A program made the position numbers and the translations under genes. Under the pieces are notes generated by a model. That model did no database searches. It saw only the letters and a program-made list of their open reading frames with translations, and had not been told where the DNA came from. Below, one piece after another: positions 26,209 through 34,889 of a stretch of 64,000 bases of DNA. This stretch comes from Streptomyces abikoensis (GTDB lineage: Bacteria > Actinomycetota > Actinomycetes > Streptomycetales > Streptomycetaceae), in the NCBI RefSeq assembly GCF_014648775.1, contig NZ_BMRT01000005.1, forward strand, positions 310,001 through 374,000, written 5' to 3'. The first letter of the stretch is position 1. Every line of letters begins with the position of its first letter.

Positions 26209-26622
26209 TCAGCCGAGGCCCAGCGCAGCGCACAGCGCGTCCACCAGCGGACGGTCCCGCTCGTTCGTCAGGCGGGCCCGCGCGGCATCCGGGGCGAGCC
26301 ACGCCAGCTGGTCCACCTCCCGGTTCGGCTCGAAGAAGCCCCCCGTCATCTCCGCCGACCAGTAGCGGACCTCCTTGGGCCGCCCCGCCACCTCATAGCG
26401 GGACGTGGGCAGCCGCGCCCCCACCACGCAGTGCATGCCCGTCTCCTCCAGTACCTCCCGGATCGCACCCAGCAGCGGGTCCTCACCCCGCTTGAGCTTG
26501 CCTTTCGGCAGGGACCAATCGCCATATTTCGGTCGGTGGACGAGCGCCAGCTCGATACCCCCGGGCACCCGGCGCCACAGCACGCACCCGGCCGCCCGGA
26601 TCACGGAAGAGGCCCCGGCCAT
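26209..26622 (-). CDS. Nudix hydrolase
   Basis: 137 residues. The Nudix box is complete: GKLKRGEDPLLGAIREVLEETGM (G-x5-E-x7-REVLEETG-M, residues about 41-63). The start SVIRAAGCVLWRRVPGGIELALVHRPKYGDWSLPKGK matches actinobacterial MutT1-like domains, but the C-terminal phosphatase half of MutT1 is absent. It would cleave a nucleoside-diphosphate-X or a diadenosine/inositol-polyphosphate substrate. The ATG overlaps the CHAD stop by 1 nt (tgatg), so it is translationally coupled in the ppk-CHAD-Nudix operon. Confidence 0.9.
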   Translation of the reverse strand: MAGASSVIRAAGCVLWRRVPGGIELALVHRPKYGDWSLPKGKLKRGEDPLLGAIREVLEETGMHCVVGARLPTSRYEVAGRPKEVRYWSAEMTGGFFEPNREVDQLAWLAPDAARARLTNERDRPLVDALCAALGLG

Positions 26623-27665
26623 CAGATCCGCTGCCAGATCCGGCCGAACATGAAGCGCGCCGCCTCCACCTCGTGCCGCTGGTCGGCGTGGAGGACGCCC
26701 AGGGCGTACGCCGTCGCCGGGGCGATGCGCGGGGTGCGGGCGGCCGAGGCCGCCGCGGCGGCGGCCTCGGCGGCGTCGCGATGGCGGTCCAGGGCCTGAC
26801 CGGCGCTGAGCAGCCGCACCGACAGGGACGGTTCCGCTTCCGTCTGCCGCTGCTCGTCCAGGACCTCCTGGGCGTAGCGCCGCAGCCGGACCAGGCGGCG
26901 CACCTGGTGCCAGGGCGCGTCCTGGCGGGTCTCGGCGGGCGGGGCGTCGGCGGTGGGCGTGGCGGCCAGGCCCCAGGTGAGGGCCTCGGCGTTGTACGGG
27001 AGGCCGGACACCGACAGGGGCAGCTCGTCGACCGCCTCGGTGAGCCGCCGCTGGATCTGCTCCGCCAGACGGGTCAGGGCCTCGCCGGCGAGCACCTCGT
27101 GCGCGGCGGGGGCGAGCGGCACCTCGGAGGCGAGGACGGCGACCGAGTCCGCCACGGCGTGGAAGCGCGCCGAGCCCAGGGCCTGGAGGGCCGCCGAGTG
27201 GGCGCGGGTGCGGGCCAGGGTCAGCTGGCGGTCCAGCAGGGCCCCGGCGCGCGCGGCGCCCACGGTCGGGGTGCCGTCCGTGCCGGACAGGCGGTGGAGC
27301 GCGCCGCGCAGCCGGGCCAGCCGGGCGGTGTGGGCGTGTTCGCGGCCCAGGACGTCCGAGAGCCACACCAGTTCGGTGCGGAGCTGGTCCGTCCAGGTGA
27401 CGTCCGTGAGCGGCCGGTAGACGTGGAGCGCGCCGGCGACGCGGCGCGCGGAGCGCCGCAGCATCCGGACGGCCTCGCCCGCGTCCTCCGCGTCGGAGCG
27501 GCTCTCGCCGTGCAGCCGCAGGCTGCGGAGGAAGTCGGTGGCCTGGGCGTGGAGGTAGCCGGAGAGGACGTCCCCGGCGGTCGCCGCCTCCGGGCCGTGG
27601 GGGGCGGGGGCGCCGCCGTGGAGCGCGGCCTGCCCTCCGGAAACGGACCGTTCCGTCGTCGTCAC
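26622..27665 (-). CDS. CHAD-domain protein (polyphosphate-associated)
   Basis: 347 residues from the GTG at 27665, chosen for the GGGGAG site 6 nt upstream. It is all-helical with repeated Arg/His patterns: YLHAQATDFLRSL, EAVRMLRRSARRVAGALHVYRPL, LRTELVWLSDVLGREHAHTARLARLRGAL, VRRLVRLRRYAQEV. These are the two four-helix bundles of the CHAD domain, whose basic surfaces bind inorganic polyphosphate. It is 55 bp after ppk and overlaps the Nudix gene, which fits a role as a polyphosphate-binding partner or granule protein. Confidence 0.9.
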   Translation of the reverse strand: MTTTERSVSGGQAALHGGAPAPHGPEAATAGDVLSGYLHAQATDFLRSLRLHGESRSDAEDAGEAVRMLRRSARRVAGALHVYRPLTDVTWTDQLRTELVWLSDVLGREHAHTARLARLRGALHRLSGTDGTPTVGAARAGALLDRQLTLARTRAHSAALQALGSARFHAVADSVAVLASEVPLAPAAHEVLAGEALTRLAEQIQRRLTEAVDELPLSVSGLPYNAEALTWGLAATPTADAPPAETRQDAPWHQVRRLVRLRRYAQEVLDEQRQTEAEPSLSVRLLSAGQALDRHRDAAEAAAAAASAARTPRIAPATAYALGVLHADQRHEVEAARFMFGRIWQRI

Positions 27666-27720
27666 TTCGTACTCCCCGGGCGCGGGCGTCGGCGCCGGCG
27701 CGGTGACCGTAACCGGCGGG

Positions 27721-29979
27721 TCATGAGGTCGGTGAGCCACGCCGGCGCCTCCGGGCGTCGATGAGCATCTCCTGCACATTGCGCAGCGGCCGGCCGTCGG
27801 CGTCGGTGGCGTGCCGTGTCCAGTTGCCGTCGGGGCCCAGGTGCCAGGAGGCCGTGTGGTCGGAGACGCCGAGTTCCAGCAGGCGGCTGAGGGAGGCCCG
27901 GTGTCCGGGGTCGGTGACCCGGACGAGGGTCTCGATGCGGCGGTCGAGGTTGCGGTGCATCATGTCGGCGCTGCCGAGCCACACTTCGGGCTCGCCGCCG
28001 TTCCCGAAGGCGAAGACCCGGGAGTGTTCCAGGAACCGGCCGAGGATGCTGCGGACCCGGATGTGCTCCGAGAGGCCCACCACGCCCGGCCGCAGCGCGC
28101 AGATGCCGCGCACCCAGACGTCCACGGGCACCCCGGCGCGGGAGGCGCGGTACAGGGCGTCGATGACGGCCTCGTCCACCATCGAGTTGACCTTGATACG
28201 GATGTACGCGGGCCGTCCGGCGCGGTGGTGGGCGATCTCCTTGTTGATCCGGGAGATCAGTCCGTCGCGCAGGGATCTGGGGGCGACGAGCAGCCGCCGG
28301 TAGGTCTCGCGCCGGGAGTAGCCGGAGAGGCGGTTGAAGAGGTCGGAGAGGTCGGCGCCGACCTGCGGGTCGGCGGTGAGCAGGCCGAAGTCCTCGTAGA
28401 GCCGGGCCGTCTTGGGGTGGTAGTTGCCGGTGCCCACGTGCGCGTAGCGGCGCAGGGTGTCGCCTTCCTGACGGACCACCAGCGACAGCTTGCAGTGGGT
28501 CTTCAGCCCGACGAGCCCGTAGACGACGTGGCAGCCGGCCTCCTCCAGTTTCCGGGCCCACTTGATGTTGGCCTGTTCGTCGAAGCGGGCCTTGATCTCG
28601 ACGAGGACGAGGACCTGTTTGCCGGACTCGGCCGCGTCTATGAGCGCGTCGACGATCGGCGAGTCGCCGGAGGTGCGGTAGAGGGTCTGCTTGATGGCCA
28701 GGACGTCCGGGTCGGCGGCGGCCTGCTCCAGGAACGCCTGGACGGAGGTGGAGAAGGAGTCGTAGGGGTGGTGCAGCAGGACGTCGCGTTCCCGCAGCGC
28801 CGCGAAGATGTCGGGCGCGGAGGCGGACTCCACCTCGGCGAGGTCGCGGTGGGTGCCCGCGACGAACTTCGGGTACTTGTGCTCGGGCCGGTCCAGGGAG
28901 CCGATGGCGAAGAGCGCGGTGAGGTCGAGCGGGCCGGGCAGCGGATAGACCTCGGCGTCGCTGATCTTCAGCTCGCGGACGAGCAGGTCGAGGACGTACG
29001 GGTCGATGGTCTCCTCGACCTCCAGCCGCACGGGCGGGCCGAAGCGGCGCCGCATGAGCTCCTTCTCCAGGGCCTGGAGGAGGTTCTCCGCGTCGTCCTC
29101 CTCGACCTCCAGGTCCTCGTTGCGCGTCACCCGGAACATGTGGTGCGCGAGCACGTCCATGCCGGGGAAGAGCTCCTCCAGGTGGGCCGCGATGACGTCC
29201 TCCAGGGGGACGTACCGCTGCGGGGAGACCTCCAGGAAGCGCGGCAGCAGCGGGGGGACCTTCACGCGTGCGAAGTGGTCGTGGCCGCTCACGGGGTTGC
29301 GGACGACCACGGCGAGGTTGAGCGAGAGTCCCGAGATGTACGGGAAGGGGTGCGCGGGGTCGACGGCGAGCGGGGTGAGCACGGGGAAGATCTGCTGCCG
29401 GAAGAGGGTGAAGAGCCTGCCCTGCTCCTTCTCGGTCAGCTCGTTCCAGCGGATCAGGTGGATGCCCTGCTCGGCCAGCTCGGGGGCGACGTCCTGCTGG
29501 TAGCAGGCGGCGTGCCGGGCCATGAGCTCCCGGGAGCGGGTCCAGATCAGCTCCAGGACCTCGCGCGGCTGGAGCCCGGAGGCGGAGCGGGTGGCGACGC
29601 CGGTGGCGATGCGGCGCTTGAGGCCGGCGACGCGGACCATGAAGAACTCGTCGAGATTGTTGGCGAAGATCGCCAGGAAATTGGCGCGTTCCAGCAGGGG
29701 CGTGGCCGGATCCTCCGCCAGTTCCAGCACCCGTTCGTTGAAGGCGAGCCAGCTGCGCTCCCGGTCCAGGAAGCGGCCGTCGGGCAGCGGCTCGGCGTCC
29801 ACGCGGCCGTCGCCCTCGTCGAGCTCGTCGAGATCCTTGATCTCGTACGCGTCGAGACCGGGCCCGAGCCGGGGCACGCCCGCGACCACGGCGGCCTTCG
29901 GACGGTGGGCGGCGATGAAACCCACCGACTCGGGGGACTCGGCGTTGTCATGTGCCTGTGCGCCGGACGACTGGCTCAT
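27721..29979 (-). CDS. ppk: Polyphosphate kinase 1
   Basis: 752 residues from the ATG at 29979. Order of domains: N-terminal (FLDRERSWLAFNERVLELAEDPATPLLERANFLAIFANNLDEFFMVRVAGLKRRI), head (VLTPLAVDPAHPFPYISGLSLNLAVVV), C1 with KQTLYRTSGDSPIVDAL and the autophosphorylated His region YAHVGTGNYHPKTARLYEDFG, and C2 (IRVRSILGRFLEHSRVFAFGNGGEPEVWLGSADMMHRNLDRR). It makes long-chain polyphosphate from ATP reversibly. An Asp/Glu-rich N-terminal extension of about 75 residues precedes the catalytic region. First gene of an operon with CHAD and Nudix. PHO-like repeats lie upstream. Confidence 0.96.
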   Translation of the reverse strand: MSQSSGAQAHDNAESPESVGFIAAHRPKAAVVAGVPRLGPGLDAYEIKDLDELDEGDGRVDAEPLPDGRFLDRERSWLAFNERVLELAEDPATPLLERANFLAIFANNLDEFFMVRVAGLKRRIATGVATRSASGLQPREVLELIWTRSRELMARHAACYQQDVAPELAEQGIHLIRWNELTEKEQGRLFTLFRQQIFPVLTPLAVDPAHPFPYISGLSLNLAVVVRNPVSGHDHFARVKVPPLLPRFLEVSPQRYVPLEDVIAAHLEELFPGMDVLAHHMFRVTRNEDLEVEEDDAENLLQALEKELMRRRFGPPVRLEVEETIDPYVLDLLVRELKISDAEVYPLPGPLDLTALFAIGSLDRPEHKYPKFVAGTHRDLAEVESASAPDIFAALRERDVLLHHPYDSFSTSVQAFLEQAAADPDVLAIKQTLYRTSGDSPIVDALIDAAESGKQVLVLVEIKARFDEQANIKWARKLEEAGCHVVYGLVGLKTHCKLSLVVRQEGDTLRRYAHVGTGNYHPKTARLYEDFGLLTADPQVGADLSDLFNRLSGYSRRETYRRLLVAPRSLRDGLISRINKEIAHHRAGRPAYIRIKVNSMVDEAVIDALYRASRAGVPVDVWVRGICALRPGVVGLSEHIRVRSILGRFLEHSRVFAFGNGGEPEVWLGSADMMHRNLDRRIETLVRVTDPGHRASLSRLLELGVSDHTASWHLGPDGNWTRHATDADGRPLRNVQEMLIDARRRRRGSPTS

Positions 29980-30118
29980 GTCTTCATTGTTCCGCGCCGG
30001 GGGCCGCCCGGGCGCGCCGGAGGGCGACGCGGGGGCGGCGCGGAGCCGTCGTTCGGGGGCGCTGGGCGCGGCGGGCTGCATTCGCCAAGGCTCGCAACCG
30101 AGGTTTAATCACGGGTAA

Positions 30119-30151
30119 CGTGCACATGGCGTGAAGGTGTGCCGTGAAGGT
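30119..30151 (-). promoter_or_regulatory. Candidate PHO-box-like repeats upstream of ppk
   Basis: On the minus strand accttcacg occurs twice (30143-30151 and 30130-30138), followed by gtgcacg near 30119-30125. They resemble PHO-box units (GTTCACC), but spacing is 13 then 11 bp rather than a regular 11. Streptomyces ppk is known to be induced through PhoP at low phosphate, which makes the site credible but not certain. The region lies between the mshD stop and the ppk start. Confidence 0.4.
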
Positions 30152-30156
30152 GCGGC

Positions 30157-31086
30157 TCAGCTCTCGGTGCGGTACATCAGATCCGTCTCGTGGGTGAGGA
30201 AGCCCAGCCGCTCGTAGACCCGTACGGCCGGGGCGTTGTCGGCGTCCACGTAGAGCATCGCCGTCGGCAGCCCCTTGGCCGCCAGGTGCCGCAGGCCGAT
30301 CGTGGTGAGCGCCTTGCCGAGGCCGCCGCCCTGGGTGCCGGGGCGGACGCCCAGCACGTAGACCTCGCCGAGCTCCTCGGCGGCGTGGATCTTCGTCCAG
30401 TGGAAGCCGACGAGCTCCCCGCCGCGCTCGGCGAGGAAGAAGCCCTCCGGGTCGAACCAGTCCGCCGCCTTGCGGTCGTCGAGGTCGCGCTGGGTGAGCG
30501 AGCCCTGCTCGGGGTGATGGGCGAACGCCTCGGCGTTCACCGCGAGCCACGCCGCGTCGTCCTCGCCGGGCCGGAAGGCCCGTACGGTCACGCCCTCGGG
30601 CAGCACGGGGTCGGGGAGGTCGAGGCCGGCCAGCGGCCGGCGCATCTGCCGCAGCTCGCGGAAGAGGCTCAGCCCGAGCACCTGCGCGAGGTGCCGGGCG
30701 GCCGGGTGGCCGCCGTGCGCCCAGACCCGCAGCCGCTTGCCGGACTCGTGCAGCAGGGCGCTGCCGAGCGCCCGCCCGTGGCCGCGCCCCCGGGCGTCGG
30801 GGTGGACCACGAGCTCGCCCGCCGGGGCCTCCACGGGGTCGCTGTCCTCCAGCTGCCCGTAGCCGATGAGTTTCCTGTCCAAGTCGCGCAGCAGGACGTG
30901 CCGTACGCCCTCGCGCCGCCCCTTGAGCTGAAGGCGCCCCTGCTCGGAGACGGCCGGCTGCCCGTCCGCGGCGGCGGCCTCGCCGATCAGCCGCAGCACG
31001 TCGTCCACCACGTCGGGTGCCAGTTCCGCCAGCACCTCGATCCGGCGCTGCCCGCTCACGTCCACGTCATTCACCACGTCGCTCAT
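30157..31086 (-). CDS. mshD: Mycothiol acetyltransferase
   Basis: 309 residues with two GNAT domains. The N-terminal one has GELVVHPDARGRGHGRALGSALL. The C-terminal, catalytic one has EVYVLGVRPGTQGGGLGKALTTIGLRHLAAKGLPTAMLYVDADNAPAVRVYERLGFLTHETDLMYR, the acetyl-CoA site plus the conserved ending of MshD. It acetylates Cys-GlcN-Ins to give mycothiol. It lies directly upstream of ppk on the same strand. With mshA in the same window, two of the four or five mycothiol genes are present. Confidence 0.94.
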   Translation of the reverse strand: MSDVVNDVDVSGQRRIEVLAELAPDVVDDVLRLIGEAAAADGQPAVSEQGRLQLKGRREGVRHVLLRDLDRKLIGYGQLEDSDPVEAPAGELVVHPDARGRGHGRALGSALLHESGKRLRVWAHGGHPAARHLAQVLGLSLFRELRQMRRPLAGLDLPDPVLPEGVTVRAFRPGEDDAAWLAVNAEAFAHHPEQGSLTQRDLDDRKAADWFDPEGFFLAERGGELVGFHWTKIHAAEELGEVYVLGVRPGTQGGGLGKALTTIGLRHLAAKGLPTAMLYVDADNAPAVRVYERLGFLTHETDLMYRTES

Positions 31087-31116
31087 GGGGCGAGCCTACG
31101 ACGCCGACGCTCCGGT

Positions 31117-31701
31117 TCAGCGACGGCTGTTGAGGAAGCCGATGACGGTCGCGCCCCACCAGCCGAGCTGGGAGACGAGCACGGTGGAGGCGCAACGGGC
31201 GACGAGGGCGCGCCGGGCACGCCGGGAGACCGTGGCCGGCTCCGGGCCCCCGGCCGGCAGCGCGGCCAGGCGCGGCTGGAGGGTCCAGGCGTGGAGGCCG
31301 TTGAGGGCGACGACGAGGACGAGGCCGAGCTTGACCCGGGTGAGGAGGGCACCGGGGTCGGGGTGGAGCAGCATCCCGCTGCCGACAAGTCCGGCCAGCC
31401 CCAGCCAGATCGGCGGGTGGACGGCGTCGGCCGCGCGGAGGACCTCCGTCAGGGGGCGCTTGCCCAGCAGCCAGAGCAGGCCGAGCCAGTCGACGGTCAG
31501 GACGGCGCCGAAGCCGACGATCAGGCAGGCCAGGTGGACGAAGAGCGCGACGTCGTGGAGGAGCGGATCGGCCCGGAGGTGGACGGCGGCCCAGACAGTG
31601 GCCGCCCAGACGGCGCAGACACCGGCCGCGGCAGCGGAGATCAGCACGGATCTGGCGACCAGAGGGGTGGGAACGGGGGCGGAGCCGACCGGGGCGGTCA
31701 C
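31117..31701 (-). CDS. Small integral membrane protein, CopD-like layout
   Basis: 194 residues from the GTG at 31701, with AAGGAA upstream. About five membrane helices: SVLISAAAAGVCAVWAATVWAAV, DVALFVHLACLIVGFGAVLTVDWLGLLWLL, a WLGLAGLVGSGMLL helix, VKLGLVLVVALNGLHAW and a C-terminal ALVARCASTVLVSQLGWWGATVIGFL. His and Trp residues inside helices (FVHLACLIVGFGAV, NGLHAW) recall CopD/DUF2214-type heme or copper membrane proteins, but the family is not certain. Upstream lies a 346-bp divergent region with the 5'-nucleotidase. Confidence 0.75.
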   Translation of the reverse strand: MTAPVGSAPVPTPLVARSVLISAAAAGVCAVWAATVWAAVHLRADPLLHDVALFVHLACLIVGFGAVLTVDWLGLLWLLGKRPLTEVLRAADAVHPPIWLGLAGLVGSGMLLHPDPGALLTRVKLGLVLVVALNGLHAWTLQPRLAALPAGGPEPATVSRRARRALVARCASTVLVSQLGWWGATVIGFLNSRR

Positions 31702-31985
31702 GAGCGGGTTCCTTCGCGCGAGGGGGGACGGACGGGTCGGCCGGCCCCCCACAGGCCGAACGCACCGCGGTCGGCCTTCGCTCGGGTCAGTTAGGAAAGG
31801 CTTCCCTTGGTTGGTTCGCCCTTACTAGGCCATAAAAGCCATGTCCTGGTCAAGCGGCGTGACCGCTTCGTCACCGCGCCGACGACAGCGGGGCCGCACC
31901 GAAGCGCTACCGATTCGTCACCTCGCCCCACCTGCCGCACTACGCGCGTTGACCGTAGGCTGCCGCCGACCGCATGTGCCGCGAT

Positions 31986-32017
31986 CTTCACGCGCGCCCA
32001 TGCACGCTTCACGCACG
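31986..32017 (+). promoter_or_regulatory. Candidate PHO box upstream of the 5'-nucleotidase gene
   Basis: cttcacgcgcg (31986-31996), cccatgcacg, then cttcacgcacg (32007-32017) form three units at 10-11-bp spacing resembling GTTCACC-type PhoP sites. They lie 31-62 bp before the nucleotidase start. The rest of the 346-bp intergenic region (31702-32047) also holds an imperfect palindrome at 31790-31808 (ttaggaaaggcttcccttg). Confidence 0.5.
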
Positions 32018-32047
32018 CCTTCTCGTCCATTGCACAAAGGGGAACAA

Positions 32048-33880
32048 ATGCACGCGACGCCGCCACGGAAGCGCCTCGCGAGACGGCTGACCGCGACGGC
32101 GGCCGTTCTGGCCGCCACCGCCGGTGTCCTCTCCACCGCCGCCCCCGCCGGGGCGGCGCCCGCGTCGTACGGCCACGGTCACGGGCACGGCAACGCCCAC
32201 GGCCGGACCGTGGACGTCCAGCTGCTGTCCTTCAACGACCTCCACGGCAACCTCGAGCCCCCGCAGGGCTCCTCCGGCACGGTGACGGAGAACCAGGCCG
32301 ACGGGACGAAGAAGGTCATACCCGCGGGCGGCGTGGAGTACCTCGCCAACTCGCTGCGCACGGCGCGCAAGGGCCACGACTACTCGATCACCGCCGCCGC
32401 GGGCGACATGATCGGCGCCAGCCCGCTGATGTCCGGCCTCTTCCACGACGAGCCCACCATCGAGGCGCTCAACAAGCTCAAGCTCGACGTCACCTCCGTG
32501 GGCAACCACGAGTTCGACGAGGGCCGCGCCGAGCTGACGCGCATGCAGAAGGGCGGCTGCCACCCGAAGGACGGCTGCTTCGAGAAGGGCAAGAAGTTCC
32601 AGGGCGCCGACTTCCCCTACCTCGCCGCGAACGTCGTCGACGAGAAGACCGGCAAGCCCATCCTCAAGCCGTACACGGTCTGGCAGCGCAAGGGCGTGAA
32701 GGTCGGCTTCATCGGCGTGACGACCAAGCACACGCCGGACGTCGTCACGGCCGAGGGCGTCAAGGGCCTGAAGTTCCTCGACGAGGTCGAGACGATCGAC
32801 AAGTACGCCAAGGAGCTCGACCGCCAGGGCGTGAAGTCGATCGTCGCGCTGATCCACGAGGGCGGCATGCCCGCCAACGGCTCGTACAACTTCGACTGCG
32901 ACACCCCGGGCGCGGGCGCGGGCATCTCCGGCCCGATCGTCGACATCGCCAAGAAGGTCACGCCGAAGGTCGACGCCCTCGTCACCGGCCACACCCACCA
33001 GTCCTACGCCTGCACCATCCCCGACCCGTCCGGCGCCCCGCGCACGGTCACCTCGGCGGCCTCCTTCGGCCGGCTGTACACGGACACGACGCTGACGTAC
33101 GACCGCCGGACCAAGGACATCGTCCGGACGACCGTCAAGAGCCCGCGCACCGGCAACCACGTGGTCAACCGCGACCAGCCCAAGGCCGCGGACATGACCG
33201 CGCTCATCGACCGCTGGAAGACCCTGGCGGCCCCGATCGCCAACAAGCCCGTCGGCTACATCTCCGCCGACATCAACGGCCGCGGCGCGGAGTCCCTGGA
33301 GCAGCCCCTCGGCGACGTCATCACCGACGCCCAGGTGGAGGCCCTGGCCCCGGCCGGCAAGGGCGGCGCGCAGATCGCCTTCATGAACCCCGGCGGCATC
33401 CGCTCCGACCTGGCCTACAAGGCCTCGGGCGGCGAGGGCGACGGCGTCGTGACGTACGGCGAGGCGTTCACGGTCCAGCCGTTCACCAACATGATGCAGA
33501 CCAAGGACCTCACCGGCGCCCAGGTGCTCGCGGTCCTGCGGCAGCAGGTCAGCGGCGCCAACGAGGAGCAGCCGAAGATCCTCCAGGTGAGCAGCGCGCT
33601 GACCTACACGCTGGACCTGACGAAGAAGGGCGCGGACCGGATCGTCGCGTCGTCGGTGAAGGTGGGCGGCGCCCCGCTGGACGAGAAGAAGACCTACCGC
33701 GTCGCCGCGAACGAGTTCCTGATGGGCGGCGGTGACGGCTTCCCCGCCTTCAAGGACGGCACGAACAAGCTCGTCGGCCCGTCCGACCTGGACGTCTTCG
33801 TCACCTACCTGACGGCCCACTCGTCGAAGGCGTCGCCGCTGGCGCCGCCGAAGACGGACCGCATCACGATCGTGAAGTAA
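32048..33880 (+). CDS. Secreted 5'-nucleotidase / metallophosphatase (UshA-type)
   Basis: 610 residues. An N-terminal signal peptide (RKRLARRLTATAAVLAATAGVLSTAAPAGAAPA) is followed by a His/Gly-rich linker. The metallophosphatase domain has VQLLSFNDLHGNLEP, AAGDMIGASP, VTSVGNHEFDEG and ALVTGHTHQSY, the dinuclear metal site. The C-terminal 5'-nucleotidase domain includes FMNPGGIRSDL, TVQPFTNMMQTKDLTGAQVLAVL and MGGGDGFPAF for substrate binding. It releases phosphate from extracellular nucleotides. In Streptomyces, secreted nucleotidases of this kind belong to the PhoP regulon; PHO-like units upstream agree. Confidence 0.93.
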   Translation: MHATPPRKRLARRLTATAAVLAATAGVLSTAAPAGAAPASYGHGHGHGNAHGRTVDVQLLSFNDLHGNLEPPQGSSGTVTENQADGTKKVIPAGGVEYLANSLRTARKGHDYSITAAAGDMIGASPLMSGLFHDEPTIEALNKLKLDVTSVGNHEFDEGRAELTRMQKGGCHPKDGCFEKGKKFQGADFPYLAANVVDEKTGKPILKPYTVWQRKGVKVGFIGVTTKHTPDVVTAEGVKGLKFLDEVETIDKYAKELDRQGVKSIVALIHEGGMPANGSYNFDCDTPGAGAGISGPIVDIAKKVTPKVDALVTGHTHQSYACTIPDPSGAPRTVTSAASFGRLYTDTTLTYDRRTKDIVRTTVKSPRTGNHVVNRDQPKAADMTALIDRWKTLAAPIANKPVGYISADINGRGAESLEQPLGDVITDAQVEALAPAGKGGAQIAFMNPGGIRSDLAYKASGGEGDGVVTYGEAFTVQPFTNMMQTKDLTGAQVLAVLRQQVSGANEEQPKILQVSSALTYTLDLTKKGADRIVASSVKVGGAPLDEKKTYRVAANEFLMGGGDGFPAFKDGTNKLVGPSDLDVFVTYLTAHSSKASPLAPPKTDRITIVK

Positions 33881-33905
33881 TTCGCGATCCTGTACGTGTG
33901 CCCCT

Positions 33906-33939
33906 GTACGCCCTCGCGCCCCTTGGCGCGGGGGCGTAC
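33906..33939 (+). terminator. Terminator after the 5'-nucleotidase gene
   Basis: Stem of gtacgccc/gggcgtac extended by cgcgcc/ggcgcg around a short loop, 26 bp after the stop. Confidence 0.7.
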
Positions 33940-34019
33940 GCCGTGTCGGGGGCGGCGCGCGGTGGTAGGTCGTCCCGACGACCCACCCACCTGCCCGCCT
34001 CACGACTCGGGAGACCCGT

Positions 34020-34232
34020 ATGAAGCACACCCTCCGCCGCGCCCTCACGACGGCCGCCGCCACGGTCCTGCTGGGCCTGGGCGGCGCTGCCCTGGCGACC
34101 CCGGCCCACGCGGAGGTGGACGCGAACGTGCTGGGCGGTACGGCCACGGCCCTGGCGGACGGCGTGGTGGCGGCGGGGCTGCTGGGCAATCCGCTCCTCC
34201 AGCTGCCCAACCCGGTCGAAGGCGTGATCTGA
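34020..34232 (+). CDS. Small secreted protein, unknown
   Basis: 70 residues. A Sec signal peptide (KHTLRRALTTAAATVLLGLGGAALATPAHA) with an Ala-x-Ala cleavage site near 31 leaves a mature part of about 40 residues without Cys, rich in Gly, Leu and Val, ending LLQLPNPVEGVI. The mature size and hydrophobicity recall short surface-active or chaplin-accompanying peptides, but no chaplin motif is present. ATG with GGGAGA upstream. Confidence 0.65.
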   Translation: MKHTLRRALTTAAATVLLGLGGAALATPAHAEVDANVLGGTATALADGVVAAGLLGNPLLQLPNPVEGVI

Positions 34233-34344
34233 CCCTCGGGTAGCCGATGGCCGGATCGGACGGTCCGGCCTTGCCGGGGGCGCGGGACGGACACATGATC
34301 ACTGCTCGTATCGAGTCGCTCACCCACAGGACTGGAGACGAGAC

Positions 34345-34815
34345 GTGTCATCCCGTATCGCGTTCCGCGCCCTCACCGCGCTCGTGGCGACGGCTGCCTT
34401 GAGCGTGCCCTTCACGCAGGGGGCGTCAGCGGCGACGCCGCCGACGCGCCCGGCGGCGAACGCCGTCGCGGACGACAACCCCTTCCGCTGGATGGACCTG
34501 GACGGCCTGCGCGCCGAGTACCGGTTCATGTGCCCGGCGGGGCACTGCGTCGGCTACTGGTCGCTGGTCCTGACGGACGAGGTCGCGAAGCGCCCGTACC
34601 GGGGCGGCGAGTTCTTCGTCTACGCCCCGGCGACGGGCGAGTTCGGCTTCTTCCTGGACACGGACATCGCGACGCGCACGGTGCGGCACGCACGTCAAGT
34701 CCGCCTCGTTGACAGCGACTTCACCCGTTCACATCCGCGCTTCGAGGTGCGCTACGGGGATCCGGCCCAGCCGAAGAAGGCCCGGGTCGTGGCGACGGCC
34801 ACGATCTGGATGTAG
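34345..34815 (+). CDS. Secreted protein, unknown
   Basis: 156 residues from a GTG preceded by GGAGACGAG. The signal peptide (SSRIAFRALTALVATAALSVPFTQGASA) is cleaved near residue 29. The mature part has two Cys in MCPAGHCVGYW (C-x4-C), likely a disulfide or metal loop, and aromatic beta-like stretches (FFVYAPATGEFGFFLD). No family is recognised. It follows the 70-residue secreted protein on the same strand by about 110 bp. Confidence 0.7.
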   Translation: MSSRIAFRALTALVATAALSVPFTQGASAATPPTRPAANAVADDNPFRWMDLDGLRAEYRFMCPAGHCVGYWSLVLTDEVAKRPYRGGEFFVYAPATGEFGFFLDTDIATRTVRHARQVRLVDSDFTRSHPRFEVRYGDPAQPKKARVVATATIWM

Positions 34816-34829
34816 CCGCCGCCGGTCCG

Positions 34830-34855
34830 GCTCCGGCGGTGTCGTCCGCCGGAGC
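34830..34855. terminator. Terminator between convergent genes
   Basis: 10-bp perfect stem (34830-34839 with 34846-34855) and a 6-nt loop, between the secreted-protein gene and the zinc-ribbon gene. Confidence 0.7.
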
Positions 34856-34889
34856 CCTGTCGGCTATCCGGGCTAGGGCCGGCCGCCGT

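Noticed and set aside
27811..30108. 765-residue plus-strand frame opposite ppk
   Set aside because: Antisense shadow of a clear polyphosphate kinase; rich in Val/Gly/Asp with no family resemblance.
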